Positions 21,097 to 34,240 of a stretch of DNA of 64,000 nucleotides are shown here, in pieces. The stretch is from Cylindrodendrum hubeiense (taxonomy: Eukaryota; Ascomycota; Sordariomycetes; Hypocreales; Nectriaceae), in assembly GCA_014621425.1 (NCBI GenBank), contig JAANBB010000027.1, positions 124,138-188,137 on the forward strand. The letters are read 5' to 3'. The notes under the pieces were generated by a model. That model worked only from the letters and a program-made list of their open reading frames with translations, was not told where the DNA came from and ran no database searches. A program made the position numbers and the translations under genes. Numbering within the stretch: the stretch's first letter is position 1; every line of letters begins with the position of its first letter.

Positions 21097-22623
21097 CTAT
21101 ACGTTATTAGGACCGGCATGTACTACAGCCTTGGTGGCTCCCCTGCGACCACCATGCCAATTGTCGTTGCCGTCGTCTTGCTCGTGGCTGATGTCGTACG
21201 TCGTGTGAACCATGACACCGTTCATGAGGTCGTCCTTGCCGATAATCGATTCCTGGCTGCCATGTTCTCTCGGCTTGGATCCCAGGGCTCTGTTCGACCC
21301 GTCGTTGATGCTCGGCGTGAGTTCGTACGGCCCGGAAATATCGGTCGACTTGCCGACTCCGGTGCCAGTTCGCAAGGAGCTGGAGATGGGGCTTCGTCCC
21401 CAGGTCCAGAATGCGCGGGTGAAAAGCGGTCGTAGAATAGGGATATTAACGGTGATGATACCGACGATCGTTTCGCGAACACCCCATCCGTTGATGGTGA
21501 GTGCTGAAGGGTTGGCCGATAGAGTCAGGACGATTCGAATGATGGCGGCCGAGATGACGAATAAACCCGAGGATAGCAGAAGAGCGATGACAAGTTTCCT
21601 ATGGAGAAGATGGTGAGTATATTAATTAGAGTCACGTCCTGCTAAAGAACATACTTCTTCATGGGAACTTGAAGTTTCCATAGCAAGGGCATTGGGATGG
21701 CGAGAATGGCGGCATCGGTACTGTTTGTTGGTTAGACTATCGATTAGAGTTATTGGTAGGGAGTCAACCAACAGGACATTGAGAATCGTAGTCACTAAGA
21801 AGTTTTGGAGCTTGAAGGTGCACTTCAGTCCCGGGTCAGGTTCCACCCTATTCATGATTATTAGTTAAGCTCGTGTGTTAGTTTGACGACGAAACATACT
21901 GCCAGTTCTTGTGCGTGGGGAAGCAACCGAATGTAATCTAGCAAGACAGCAGTTAGCTTTACGCATTCTCCATCGATTTTCTGGCTTCGTAGGCATACCG
22001 TAAGGAACACAGCAATGAACGAGAGACCGCTAGCAATGGAAACTCCCTTCACGAACAGGTTGTGCCACGTGCCGATGGTCATTCGCGAGAAGAAACAGAG
22101 CATAGTGCCCTTGAGGGTCCAGATCAGCGCGGTATACGAGTACCACGCGGCAAGCTGGAGCTTGGAGCCTCGGATGTACTCCTCCAGGTTTTTCTCGGAT
22201 ATGGCTTTCGAAATGGTTAGTTGAGGGCGCCCTGCGAGGATTCCGTCCAAAACCTACTTGCTCCCGTGGCTAAGATGGCTGACGCTTCAACATTTGTCCC
22301 TAGGAAGTCTGATCGGCCCGGGTTAGCGATGTGTTCAGGGGTTATTCGAAATTGGAGAGTACACACAGATGTAATGTACTGTAAATGCATCCATCGCATA
22401 GAATATTAGGACTCCGACGGAGAAGTAGTCATCGCCTTGCATGCCACGCCATCCCACAGTCTTGATTCGGACTCCGAATCGGGCGAACAGGATGATGGTT
22501 CCGATCGCGAACAGCGACCACGACTCGTGGAGGAACTGAGACACGTGTTAGTCAAGGCCTCCTATTTCAACCAGAACAGCATTGTCGGTTACCCACCGAG
22601 GGTTTATGCTCGCCGATAGGCAT
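21097..22623 (-). CDS. Pth11-like integral membrane protein (fungal rhodopsin-type domain), 377 aa
   Basis: Eight exons, complement(join(21097..21598,21655..21720,21773..21847,21900..21937,21999..22204,22258..22308,22367..22535,22597..22623)). All seven introns are 51-61 bases and the phase closes at 378 codons. The protein begins MPIGEHKPS and has the family's ordered marks: ESWSLFAIGTIILFARFGVR, VGWRGMQGDDY, GTNVEAS, RGSKLQLAAWYSYTALIW, the helix LKGTMLCFFSRMT, ITFGCFPTHKNW, then PDPGLKCTFKLQNFLVTT, the proline-rich PMPLLWKLQVPMKK, and GWGVRETIVGIITVN. Seven membrane spans are expected, with a hydrophilic C-terminal tail of about 80 residues from about 300 on. Relatives are plasma-membrane proteins of the Pth11-like GPCR group; ligand and signalling role here are unknown. 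The third-exon acceptor is ambiguous by nine bases (22308 or 22299). Confidence 0.85.
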
Positions 22624-25600
22624 GGTGATGTCTCGAGGTGTTGTTTTACTGGATGCAGTCTGGGAATACGCTCGCTGGATGCTACGGGACAACACACTTG
22701 CTCAGTGCAAAGCAAGGGTCAGAAATGGCAGCAACCTGGTCGGCAAAGAACGGATACCCAGCTCTCGTGGCGGCACCGCGGTGCCTTAGCCCTCTATACA
22801 TAGGAATTGTCCACGGTGAGCGCGGCAAAGAGCCCATGCGCCCTATGCTAGCACTCAAGCTCAGTCTTGTGCCAGCCTCGTCACGAGGCGCGCCCCTACT
22901 GAATCCACGACAGCACTAACCGGCCAAGCCAGCAGTGATCCATCGGCAGCGCTGCCGGACGCTGTAACGCGTATTGTTCCCTCAGGCAGCTCTAGTCCAG
23001 GGGCTTCCAAGCGCTAGCGGTGTTTGAAGGTGGAAGCTGGTGGCAAGTGACTGCCGGCACGAGTCAGGGGGTACAGGACACGGCACTACAGGCGCAGAGA
23101 GTCGCATCCCACGATGGCGCTCATCGGGGTCCTCTTGCCGTAACCGGCCGCCGCGGCAAGCCAGAAGAGCGGAGAATGTGGGCTAGCGCTGAAGATCCCG
23201 AGGGGCATCTGGTGTGCTCTGACCTGGACCTGGAAAAGTACCTAAATAGTGTCGGTCTCAGGTCTGTAATCCGTCTAGCGGTCTCGACTCTTTGAGCAGG
23301 TTTGGCCCCGATGCACATTATCTGGCCTGGACGTGCCATCGATCACTGGCCAAGGCACACCATTGACGGCCCGACTTACACACGGTAGATACTATTATCT
23401 CGTCGGGACCCGAGTCCTCCTCCACAGCCCGGAAGAGCATTCTGCCCTCGGCCATCACTAGCCCGACCTGCGTCCAAATTGTGGCGGCCTGAATATTTCT
23501 TTAGCGTTGTGTCGCCCCGGGTGATTCCCCGCCGAATCGCCTGCCCAGAGCCTACAGCGTGCTGTGATACAGGTGGAAGTGAAGGGGGATGGGACATGGA
23601 CAGCACCGGGTATGGGACCCGAGAGATATCACAATGCCAAGATCTCATCAGTAACCAAGGCTCTGCTCTAACCAGTCTCCATCTGGGTAATGGTTGCGAC
23701 CGGTTGCGACTGGCGGCCAGGTTGACAAGCAGCCCTAAGTTGGCAAGCAGCGTCACGCAAGCCTCGAAGAATCTAGACCACCGCCAGACAGCCAGATGGC
23801 ATTCTCTTACACATGAGCCTCGTCCATCTTTCCCATTATCCCACAACCAGGCGCATGGTACCTGAAGCCCCAAGTCCACAACAACGCCAGCACGTTGGTC
23901 ATAGTTCTGGGGCTTGCAGATGAACCCGCACGACGGATCGCCGTTCCACATAGCGCCAGTCAAAGCGTAGATTAGTGGCCAATGGATAGTCCCCCCCCGA
24001 GTCAAGCCATCGAAACTAGCGCCGGCTCATTTTTGTCGGCCTCCAAGTTGAGCCCCAGACTCAGCTCAGAGTCGTCGAGTCCCGGGTTCTGGCGTCTGAT
24101 TTACGTAGAAAGGCTTCTCAATCGTTAGTCGTAGGGATGCGGTAGCTGACATGTAGCCGGACGGCATGTGGGATGCACATCCGTTTCCCGGCGCCTTCAC
24201 TTAACGACCAACTCAGCGACAAAGCCTCTTATCCTGCACCTGCGGCAGCCTCAAAACTCTATTGTCTCGGCACATGCGTTATAGTGCGACACAGCCTCTC
24301 GAACTGTTTGGCACTTGCAGCACGGGCGCTGCAGGCGCGGCGATCACCCGTCGATGCCTATCATCTCGCCTGTGGTTGCCACAATATTGCATCTCCGCGG
24401 CATGGCATAAAATCGACGCAATGTATAGTCAAGCTCACGTTGCACAGATCGACAGTCAGAATGCCGAAAATCATCGGAGGACACGGACGGGCTGGAATCG
24501 GCAGCGGGACAGGCCGCCACGCGGAGAGTATTGAATCAGGCCTGGGTCAAAGACCAGGGCTCCTCAGCGATCCACGATCCAGGTGGACTTTGCTGTCTGA
24601 GAGCGCAGTGTTCACATAATCAATCGGAGAAAGCCGTGCTTGGGCTGCAGATGCTGGGCTCCCAGCGGATACCAGATCGAGACCCATGGGGAGATCCTTG
24701 CTGGCCAGCCCTGAAGCCAAGAAGGTCCGTGGCCCGACAGGGGAGCGTTGCGGAATCGATTGGTGCAGGTCACTGCGCGCATCGAGGTTCGTCCCCCGAT
24801 AGCTTCCGAGTCCCGCGATGTCGGATTGTGGGCTATTATAGCGGTATTATTTAGCAGGTCCGCCATCCCAAGACCGTTTGCTTTCAACCATTCTCTTTCC
24901 AGCTTGACACCTATCATGAGTCGGTAGGGCCACCACATCAACAGCTGAAAGGGGAAGTTGCCAGATTCGGCCATGTCAGAGCGCCAGGACGTCCACCACA
25001 TTACGCGGCTGAGGCGGGCCGGCCTACTGTAGCCTTACGAAGTTGCTAGCTGCGGGGATTATATGGTGAGCTAGAGCTGGCTCGAACTGCCTCTGGGCTG
25101 GAGGAGTCGTACGATATTGCCTCGACCTTCCTGGGGCTGAGGTTGGTCGACGAGCAGAGGGTATAGGGTAATCAACCAGCCAGCCGCCGGCCAACCACCA
25201 ACCCATATGCGCCTTTCGGCTCTTCCAGTCGGTGTTTTCCGCCTCTTCGCTTTTGAATCACTCGGCAGAAAAAGCTCATAATATCAAGTATCGCCCAGAA
25301 ATCCTCTCGGAATTCCTCATTTTCTGCCCCACCTGGGATTTCATCAAAGCAGTATCGATATCGGCAACATTGACATCATCAACACCTTCCCGTCATTAAC
25401 CTCGGTGAAGCAACCTCGGTGAATTTTAGCATCCAGAAATCACAGCCTCCATCCCAAGCTAACGGGTTCATCCCCAATGTGTCTGACTCGTCCCGATCGG
25501 AGCGTCCATCGGGCAAGTTCGCAGATCGCGGCAGGTGGAGCTTTTGGCGGGGGCCACTAGGGCCGAGAATCGAAGTGAATGGTAGCGCGTCTCCCGACCG

Positions 25601-27798
25601 GGAACCTGGTAAATGGGGTGGAGGAAGGCAGCCAGTGGCCGGGAGAGCTAGCAACACTGCTATTTTAGAGCCAAGTTGACAAATAATTGCAAGTGGATGG
25701 GTGTGGCACACGACTTGACGTGATTACAGTCTATAATCTTACCGAGGAGAAATTCGGCAAAATTTCACCTCATCTCTACCTACAGAGTTAGGCTGAACTG
25801 AAAGATCTAGAATAATCCATTGATGAAAACACGAGCATATGGAAGTTGGCAAGAAACGTCTTCCTAACCAGAATCGGATTCTCATATCTCTTTAAGCCAT
25901 GGAAATCTCACCGGTTTGCAATCTTGATGATACATTGCCGGCTGGTTTGGGGCAATTCTCCCGGAAACCCACCCTGCTAGAACTGGAACTATTGAGCATT
26001 GGCTCGACCTGGGCGCTGACTTCACCCCACGATGATACAAATCGGGTTTAAAAATCCGAACCCTCACCCACGTGCAGACCGGCTTGTACCTGACTGACGT
26101 CTACGAACGAACGACTCCCCGCCTTCACCAGGATCTATCCATATCGTTCTCGGTCCGGTCCCGACGGACGAACTCCTTGTGGAGCTGCGCATGGTCGTCT
26201 GAGCTCTTCTGCCTTTGATGACGAGGATGCAGTCGGAAGCGGGATATAGGACATAAAGGTACTCACCGAGTAGGGCGGGTCGGCCACCCCCACTTTGTCG
26301 GAATTCCTCCTCCAAAGGGTGTAAGGCTGCCGTTTGAAGAGGGAGCCAGCGGTGTCGATCTGACTCTTGTACCAGCGGAATCTGTGGCACGCTAGTCTAC
26401 TCTCTAAGACAATGCGGAGTTTGAGACACCAGTCGTTGCCCGCATGGAAGCACAGGAATCAGTTGGTATTACAGTAAAGATCGTCCGGGATCTGTCTCAG
26501 CCGCTCTTAAATCATGTCGTACGTATTGTGAGTGAAATCTTTGTGCGCTACGAAGGTGTTTTCGGTCTGGTGGCGACGACTTGGAAGGATTCGACCCTGA
26601 GCGCGTTATGACTCGGTCGACGTTGATTTCAGCTGGGGTCACCATCATGTTGAACGCCCTGACGACAAATTTGCGGTAGCAAGGTACCTTTTTAATCACT
26701 TGCAAGGTCTTATGAATGGGTCAATGCGCTCGCTTCACCCTCTTTGAGGTTTTGGTAAGAACGCCCCTGGAAGCCAGCGTTTCTCCTTTCAGATGGTCGG
26801 CGAAGGCTTCTGTTATCAAGACTCCATACTCTGATGGAATAGTCTTCACAGACCTTGTAGTGTAGTTCTGTTGTTACGTACTTCCGAAAGAAGGAGATGT
26901 CTCATGGTAATTTGAAAGTCGTTGTGATTTGATGAGGCAGGGGTAAGAATGACAGTGAAAGAACCGCATGATCAGAAAGGGAATGGCCCCGGCTAAAGAC
27001 GCTGTGAATGACAAAGAGTATGAGGTTGGCGCACCCTTCTTCTCTCATTGGATGTCCTTCTTTGACGCGCTTCGTCTGTGCTGTGAACAAGTAGACTGCA
27101 TACCAGCCACCCAAAACCAATGAACAGCGAACGACAAATGGCCTCGTGATGCAGAAGGTTGGATATTCGGGCCGCTCCCGCATCGACCCCTTTTTCTCGC
27201 GCACAATCGATAACCCGCACTCTTTTCTACGGCCCATGGCGCCTCCACGAAATCTCTTTGGACAGAGATAGGCACGTGCAGCGGATTGGGTGGTGCCCTG
27301 TGAGGACGATATGGGACTGCATGCCACCCGGCAGGTGTGGAGACACAGCCTGCCTTATCTTGTTCCTGGTCGCTGGTAGATTGGCCGTTTTGGTATTCCT
27401 GTTTAGTTTCCAATCTGCTTTCAAGTCTTAGCCTCGTAGATGTGAATAGTAGCGACCAGGAACTGCTGGATTGAGAGACTAATGGACATCTCTACCGTGG
27501 ATTGAATACCAAGACTCGTACATGAGTAACTTGTCAATGACCAGCTTTCCGTCCATTGAGTAACTTAATTAGAGAGCTGCTGTGGTCGCGATCTTAGTCC
27601 AGGATAGTGTAGAAAGGGTCCCACCATAAACAGAGATGCAACGTTCTCGCATCACAATGAAAACAAATTCACCATGTATGTACGTCCCGCTATATGAATT
27701 CTTGTCAACTGGGTCTTAATGATCAAATTTTATTCATGGATATTTTATTTCGTATTCTGCTGTCTTTGTTAACGCTCTCTTTGACATGTGCGAGTTTG
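22624..27798. other. 5.2-kb block with no supportable gene; possible decayed membrane-protein gene
   Basis: The first 100 bases are the Pth11-like promoter. The rest is of normal to high GC, so it is not RIP-mutated, yet no frame carries a recognised domain. The best hint is on the minus strand between about 23376 and 25001, where short hydrophobic pieces occur (LIYALTGAMWNGDPSCGFIC, FPFQLLMWWPYRLMIG). They could be exons of a decayed membrane-protein gene, but I cannot join them. Other minus-strand frames at 26064-26390 and 26902-27413 show no family. An old gene relic, a fast-evolving orphan or plain intergenic DNA all remain possible. Confidence 0.3.
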
Positions 27799-27811
27799 TG
27801 TGGGCGACGGA
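27799..27811. repeat. Left target-site duplication of the LINE
   Basis: The 13-bp word TGTGGGCGACGGA occurs here and again, identically, at 34067-34079, right after the ACA/A tail of the element. This is the signature of target-primed insertion. Confidence 0.85.
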
Positions 27812-27916
27812 CAACTTCCCTCCTACATCTAACTTCCTTAGCTGCTAATGTTAAGGATTTGGCCCACCACACACCTAATCTGTTAACACCCACTTTATCA
27901 ACTAACCTTCCTTGCG

Positions 27917-29665
27917 ATGGCCTTCGCGCCAGACGCCCCTATCCCCATTGATCTGGGGCCGCGAAACCCTCCGCACCTCGCTCAGAACGCGAGGGCTGCT
28001 CTTATCCTGGGTAGCGAATATGATATCTCTGAAGGCCCGGTCTTCGGAGAGATTATTAGCACTCTAACGCCCGCACCAGGCTCGGTCCTCTTGGGAGAAG
28101 AGGCCTATATCGAAGTCAACATGGAAGATATATTCGAAACTGAAGCTTTCCTAGAAGACCCCCTCGCGGACCTTCTATCGGACCTTCCAGTTCTTCCAGC
28201 CCAGCCTGCCCTCCAGCCCGGCCCTCAGACCAGCCTCCAGCCCGGCCCTTAGAGCCCTCAGAGCCCCCCTAGCAGTGATGTCTTTGAACATAGCAAGACC
28301 TCGGAGCCTGCTCTCGCCATTAACCTGTCCGCCGCCGTAGCAGGTGTCGCACTTGAAAGCTAAGCTATCCTTGACGATAAAATGAAGGTCTTCCGGACCT
28401 TTTGCGCAGCCTTTGACGAAACAGCGAAGCAGTTCCCAACGGGGCGCATGTTCCGCTTTGCCTAGCAGATATCACAGAGCTTCCTCAGCCATTGGGCAAG
28501 TGCCCTGAATGGTGACAGCCAGCCGCAACAGCAATTCCAACAGCAGCCACAGCTGCAGCCGCAGCCGCGGCTGCCAGCAGCCCAAAAGCCTGTCCGATCA
28601 TACGCCTCTGCGCTCACAACAGACCTCCCGATCCGCCGCGCCACGGCGCCCGAATTCAACGACTTCCAGCCAGCCCGAACCCGTGGGAATGCCCCTGACC
28701 CCCAACAACGACCCCCGGGACCCCGCCAGGCCCGACGACCCCAGGAACAGCCACAGGAAAACTCTGCAGAAATTGCCTACGATAATAATCGGGTCTTTGT
28801 ACGGCTCGACGAGAACTCCCCTACCTGGGATAAGCAACCCTTCGCGATACGAACCCACTTGGCAGATAAGCTAGATATTAAACTCAACGCTATCCCCCAA
28901 GCATCTAGGACTAAGACCAGCTAGGCCATCCGCCCAGGAAACCTCGACATTCACAACAAGCTCATCAACGAAGAGTCCTACTAGGCTCCGGCCCTGGGGA
29001 CTACAGCTGTTAAGCTCGCGACCAGATGGATCACCTATACAGTCGCTGACTGCCCGAGGAGCTTAACGGATATCATGGGGATAACCGTAGACTACGAGAC
29101 TACCCTGAAAGACAAAGTAGAGGCCCAGACGGGGCTCCGAGCTATTAGCTGCCAACCGACCCACCACGATGACACGACACAGCCAACGAAGACTCTGCTC
29201 ATCTCGTTTCTTGAGCAGCCAAAACACCCATTCCGTCTCTTCGGGACAAGCCGACTAGCGAGACTGATCCGGAAGACAGCTAAGCCCAACCAGTGTAATC
29301 TCTGCTGGGACTATCACTCGTGATATAACTGTGACCATACTGCCCGTTGTGTTAGTTACAGAAGGACCCCCCACGAGGGGATGCCCTGCGAATACAAGAC
29401 CCAGTGCCTTAATTGCCAAGGTCCACATCCCTCTGATAATGGAAAATACCCTGCCCGACCTCAAAGACAAAACAGAGTCTTAAAGCGACTGACACAGCCG
29501 GAAAAGCACGGAATCCGGGAAATCGGCGAGCGGCTCTTCCGCCAGCTCGTCCCCGGCCCCCGAGGCCAGGGCCCGGCCCTCGTCACCCTGCGAGGCCCTG
29601 ACCCTACAACCTGCGGAAGGAACACCCCCACCCTCACCGCACAAGCGCAGACATCAAGCCCCTAA
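27917..29665 (+). pseudogene. LINE ORF1 (gag-like, zinc-knuckle) with six internal stops
   Basis: A single frame runs 583 codons from the ATG at 27917 to the TAA at 29663, interrupted by six stops near 28250, 28364, 28463, 28922, 28982 and 29321. At least three fit TGG-to-TAG/TGA changes. A Gln/Pro-rich segment at about residues 200-230 precedes the nucleic-acid-binding middle (RVFVRL...SPTWDKQPFAIRTHL). The C-terminal part keeps several cysteines in knuckle-like spacing (CNLCWDYHS, CDHTARC, CEYKTQCLNC). It would encode the RNA-binding protein of the element. Not functional as it stands. Confidence 0.8.
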
Positions 29666-29699
29666 GACCCCGATCTAATAGGACAACAACCACAGCAAC

Positions 29700-32600
29700 A
29701 ACCCAACCAGCAAAGACCACTACGAGTCTTCCAAGCCAATGTCAGCAAGAACTCGGCCTCACACAACTATACACTGACCCTTGCTAATAGAAGCGATTAC
29801 GATATTATAATGATCTAAGAGCCTTAGACCAGCACGAGAAATAGCCACTACACAATAAAAAACCACACCACTTTCCGGACCTTCTCTCCCACTTCAGCCT
29901 AGAAGGGAAACAATACATACCCTAGGATCATAACCTATATAGCCCTCCACAACAAGCTTAACACCAATCAGCTCAAGACCAACCAGCCCAACACCAATCA
30001 GCTCAATACTAACCAGCTTAACACTAACTAGCTCAAGCCCACACCTCCCCAAGATATCCTTCTAATACAAACTAGCAATATCTCTTTCCTTAATATCTAT
30101 CACCAACCAGATACACTAAAAACCCTAGACTTCCTTAACAGCTAGACTGTCCCTTTTCACTATCTTATTACAAGAGACTTTAATACCTCACATACATTCT
30201 AGCAAGCCAGACCCCATCAAAACCAAAAGACTCAAATTACCTTATAGATTAATAATAATAACTTGGCTATTTTAAACTAGCTAAACTAACCTACTAATAG
30301 ATATAATAACATTCTTAATCTCATGATCTTGAATATCCCTAATATACAAACTAGGGTCAAGGACTATCTTACTACTAACTCTAATTACTATACTCTTAGT
30401 ATCACCCTTCCAATTATAAGACCAACTCCTCTATAACCTAGCCAGATTAAGATCTCAGACCCCGAGGACCTAATCTAACTTACCAAGGTCATCTCACTTA
30501 GACAAGACTTCCTTACAATAACCACAATAACAGCTAAAGAGCTAGATATTACAACAATCTAATTACTAGACCTACTATAAGATATAATACAAATTATCAG
30601 TCATTACCCTTAACAGAACAGGCACTTAGTATCCTAGTAGACCAAGGCCTACACTAAAGCCCATACCTAATATAAAGTAGTAAAGAGATAGGACCTAGAG
30701 AAACAAGAGCCTACTATCCTAATTAAAGATAACTTCCACAAAACTATTAAAAATACCAAAATTAACTTTTAGCAGGCTATTATTAACAATACAAGGACCA
30801 GTACTAATATCTTCCACATTATTAAATAGGTATATACCTAGAATACCTTCCAGCCCCCACCTCTACAGATTAAAGACAAGGTCTTTAAGACCTAGATCAA
30901 CAAAACAAATACCCTTCATAAAGCTATACTTAAGAGACTTAACACAGAAAACAATACCAAGGACCCGTGGATCCCATTAATAAACATACCTTACCTTCCC
31001 TTTTCCATACTAATCTTAGCTAGAGAAATAAAAGATATAATAATAAAGACCAGAAATACATTACCTGGCATAGATAATATAATCACAGTAATTATCCGAG
31101 CTTACTAGCTAATAATCAGAAATTATATCTAGTAGCTTTATAAGAGATATCTTTACTTAGGATACCATCTGAAAGCTTTTAAAGGCACGAAGATTATTAT
31201 AATCCCTAAGTCCGGGAAATAAGACCTTTCCTTATCACAGGCCTAGAGACCGATTTCCTTACTTTCCTACCTTAATAAGGGATTTAAGAGACTTATTACC
31301 AGATAGCTAGCCTTTATTATAATTAACCAGAAGGTTCTATATAAGAACCAGGCCAGGGCCCTAATAAAGAGATCCACTATAGACCTTATTACCACTCTAA
31401 TCTATAATATTAAAGCCACCCTCACTAAGGGGCTTATCATAACCCTTATTATAATAAACATACAAGGTACCTTTAACATAATCTTATAGAACTACCTTCT
31501 ATTATGTTTCCGGAGATAGGACTAGCCTAACACCCTTATTTACTAGGTGACTTCCTTCATAACCGACCATATAACCCGAGTCCACTTCTAAAATATAATC
31601 ACACCTCTAGCTACCCTAGAATGCGATCTCCCACAGGGATCACCTATCTCCCCGATCCTCTTCCTTCTCTATACAAAGCCAATCTATAAGATCTGAATTA
31701 ACATACCATCATACCCTAGATTCAATCTAGTCATTATAATATAATATAGCTATACAGATAATATCACATCCCTATATATTAGAAAGACACTCCGCAAGAT
31801 AATAGACAAAGTAGAGATCAATATAGAAGAGATTAAATATTAGGGGACTTATAATAAAGTTAGTTTTAACCTAGAAAAGACTGAGATAATGCACTTTTTA
31901 TAAAGATAAGAAGATAATAGCCTGATAATTATATATAAAGGCCAGATTAAGGTATCGGAGAAAGCCCTCTACTAACTTAGGGTCTGGCTTAATAAGAAAC
32001 TTTCCTTTAGGATCTATATAGAAAAATAGGCTATTAAAGCCTAAGTAATTACCAATCTATTATAAAATATTACTAATATAACTTACAGATTACCACTAGA
32101 TATAATCTATCTTACTATTAAGATATATATCCTATCTATTCTATTCTATAGGGCTAAGGTCTAATATCCAGGAAAGATAGTACTGCCCCTATAGACTAGA
32201 GGGCCTAAGATCTCTATAAGAGTCGGACATCTCCTCGAATACCAGAAAAAGATCTTATATACCAATATCCACAATATCCTTCCAACCTGGAAGATAACCC
32301 CTATAGTCGCCCTCTATCATAAAAGCGGAATCTTACTAATAGACTAGTTCTTAGAAGCTATATACCTATATCACACAGTCCGACTCCAGTTCCTAGATCT
32401 AAGATACCCTCTCATAATTAGGACTATAGTCCTGACCCCCAGACCAGGTTAGTAGCCGGCCTATAAGACCTAACTATAATAAACAGCCCTATTACTCCCA
32501 CTCTCACCTTAGCCTGATCTCTTATAAAGGAATTACAGTCCCATTTAACTATATATACAGCTAAAAGATATCACTATCCCCGTCTTCCTTACCTAGATCA

Positions 32601-33480
32601 AGACCCTAATTATAATAGATCTTATTATCTATTTAGATAGGTCCTGATCCTCCGGAGGGCCTGTGGGCTACAAATATATTATTTATTATAATAAGCACAA
32701 AATCAGTGAGAGGCTAGCCTGGCTAGGCCCCATCGAAGTCTTTAATACTAAAGTCACCAGAGTCCTAGTAGGCCTACACCATACTACAAGTCTAGTCTCT
32801 TTCGAGCCAGATATATAAATTTACATCTATCTCAATAATACGTTAATTACAACTAGCTTACTAGACTAGCTATCAGAATCCTCATAGATCCAGTTCCTAG
32901 AATTCTAATTAATCGCACAAGCCTATAGGACTATAGCTATACACTGGTACCCTGGTTACAAGAGTATCCCCGGAAATAAACAGGCTAACAAGCTAGCCAA
33001 AGTAGGTACAGAACTTCTAGAACCACCCGGACTAGCTCTATCCCTGACCTTTAATAAGAGGAAGGCCCGAGCTCTCCCCTAAACCCTCTTTAAGAGCTAA
33101 TAGCAAGACCATCTCCTAGACTCTTATTAATCCTATAGGCTAGAGGCCAAGACCTCTAGCCCAGCCAAACTATAGCTTCCACGGAAATGGCTCTGGCACC
33201 TCCTCACAGCTCACTCCGGTCACGGAGACTTTACTAAATATCACAAGAGATTTGCCCACGATGATGTATAGTTCGAGTGCTTGTGCGGATAGTGGAAATC
33301 ACCTGACCATCCCTTCTATTACCACAAGGTTAATCGTTATTATCGGATAAAGTTAGGGCTTTTTCTAAAGCTGATGATTAACTGGGTTTTAGGATAAGAC
33401 TTTAGCGAGTTCATCACGATAATAGAAATAGTAAAATTCTTCGTGGAAATCTGCCCCCATTATTGCTAAGAACTCTTAAC
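29700..33480 (+). pseudogene. LINE ORF2 (endonuclease, reverse transcriptase, RNase H), destroyed by RIP
   Basis: Remnants in order: the endonuclease start RVFQANVSKNSASHNYTL near 29729 followed by an EP..TSTRN block in which Q and W codons are now stops; reverse-transcriptase block DLPQGSPISPILFLLYTKP near 31630; a degraded (Y/F)xDD block near 31748 (now SYTDN); and RNase H near 32630-33030, with the late block IHWYPGYKSIPGNKQANKLA. Dozens of stop codons and very high AT content rule out function. Confidence 0.8.
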
Positions 33481-34040
33481 CCCTAGAAAGTTGCGGTTAC
33501 AGCCGCTTCTGCCCCAGATCCCACAAACACACACACTCCTTCCCTCTTTCCTTTATCTCTCACATTCTCTCTCTTTTCCTTATCTCTCTCGGCAGTTAGA
33601 AGGCTCGGTCGCAAAGCCGGGCTCGAAGACGCGCCACGCTGCACAGCAGCCTCGAAAGTGGTTTCCCCCTGGTTCCCTCAAAAATCGGTCGCTATCGCAG
33701 TCGTCGGGCTGCGCCCTGGATATCCGCTGACGGATGCCGGGCTCGAAATAATAGGCCAAGTAGGGCCGCTTAATTGTTAGATGGAAGAGGAAGAAGGATC
33801 GCAATCTCGGCTCGTGGAGGGATGTAATTAGACTTACACGTGACGCGGACTGCGGGTCCGAGGCACGGGCCCAATGGGCCCGTGGCCCCGGCCCCGGGTC
33901 GGTCTTAGCAGGTTGACGGCTCCGGCCGAAGCCAGCTACCCTGCACCTAGGATTCTTTAGCTGTAGACACCAGCCTAGCACGTCGTCTTGCCCCCTAGGG
34001 GATTCTGTGGGCACCTCCGGTGCCTTCACGACGGTAATAA

Positions 34041-34066
34041 TACAACAACAACAACAACAACAAAAA
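34041..34066 (+). repeat. ACA-repeat 3' tail of the LINE
   Basis: A run of about seven ACA triplets followed by five As, ending exactly where the right target duplication begins. This is the expected 3' terminus of a Tad-like element. Confidence 0.8.
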
Positions 34067-34079
34067 TGTGGGCGACGGA
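34067..34079. repeat. Right target-site duplication of the LINE
   Basis: Identical 13-bp copy of the word at 27799-27811. The next base differs (T here, C on the left), which fixes the duplication length. Confidence 0.85.
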
Positions 34080-34240
34080 TGTACTTCTTCTTTGTTTACT
34101 GCTTTCAGTATACCCTACCCTAGACCATACTTGGACAATCTATCTATTGTGCACACTGTTCCATGAACACCATTGAGTGTTTCTCAATCCGTGTTCTAGG
34201 AGTTAAGTTCATGTTCTGCCGACATAGTTCATCCTATAAT

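Larger units (their letters stand above)
27812..34066 (+). mobile_element. Full-length Tad-like non-LTR (LINE) retrotransposon, RIP-damaged
   Basis: A 6.25-kb element bounded by a 13-bp duplication. Order: 5' leader; ORF1 (27917-29665); ORF2 from about 29700 to 33480 with apurinic endonuclease, reverse transcriptase and RNase H remnants; a GC-rich 3' UTR (33490-34030); and a tail of ACA triplets ending in five As. This is the layout of the fungal Tad1 clade. Coding capacity is lost: many CAA/CAG-to-TAA/TAG and TGG-to-TAG/TGA changes, as produced by RIP (C-to-T in CpA context on either strand). The damage is uneven. The 5' third and the 3' UTR are GC-rich, whereas 29.7-33.45 kb is strongly AT-rich. 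Confidence 0.9.

Noticed and set aside
26902..27413. Overlapping minus-strand frames of 120-140 residues
   Set aside because: Three frames overlap without splice logic and none has a known domain.
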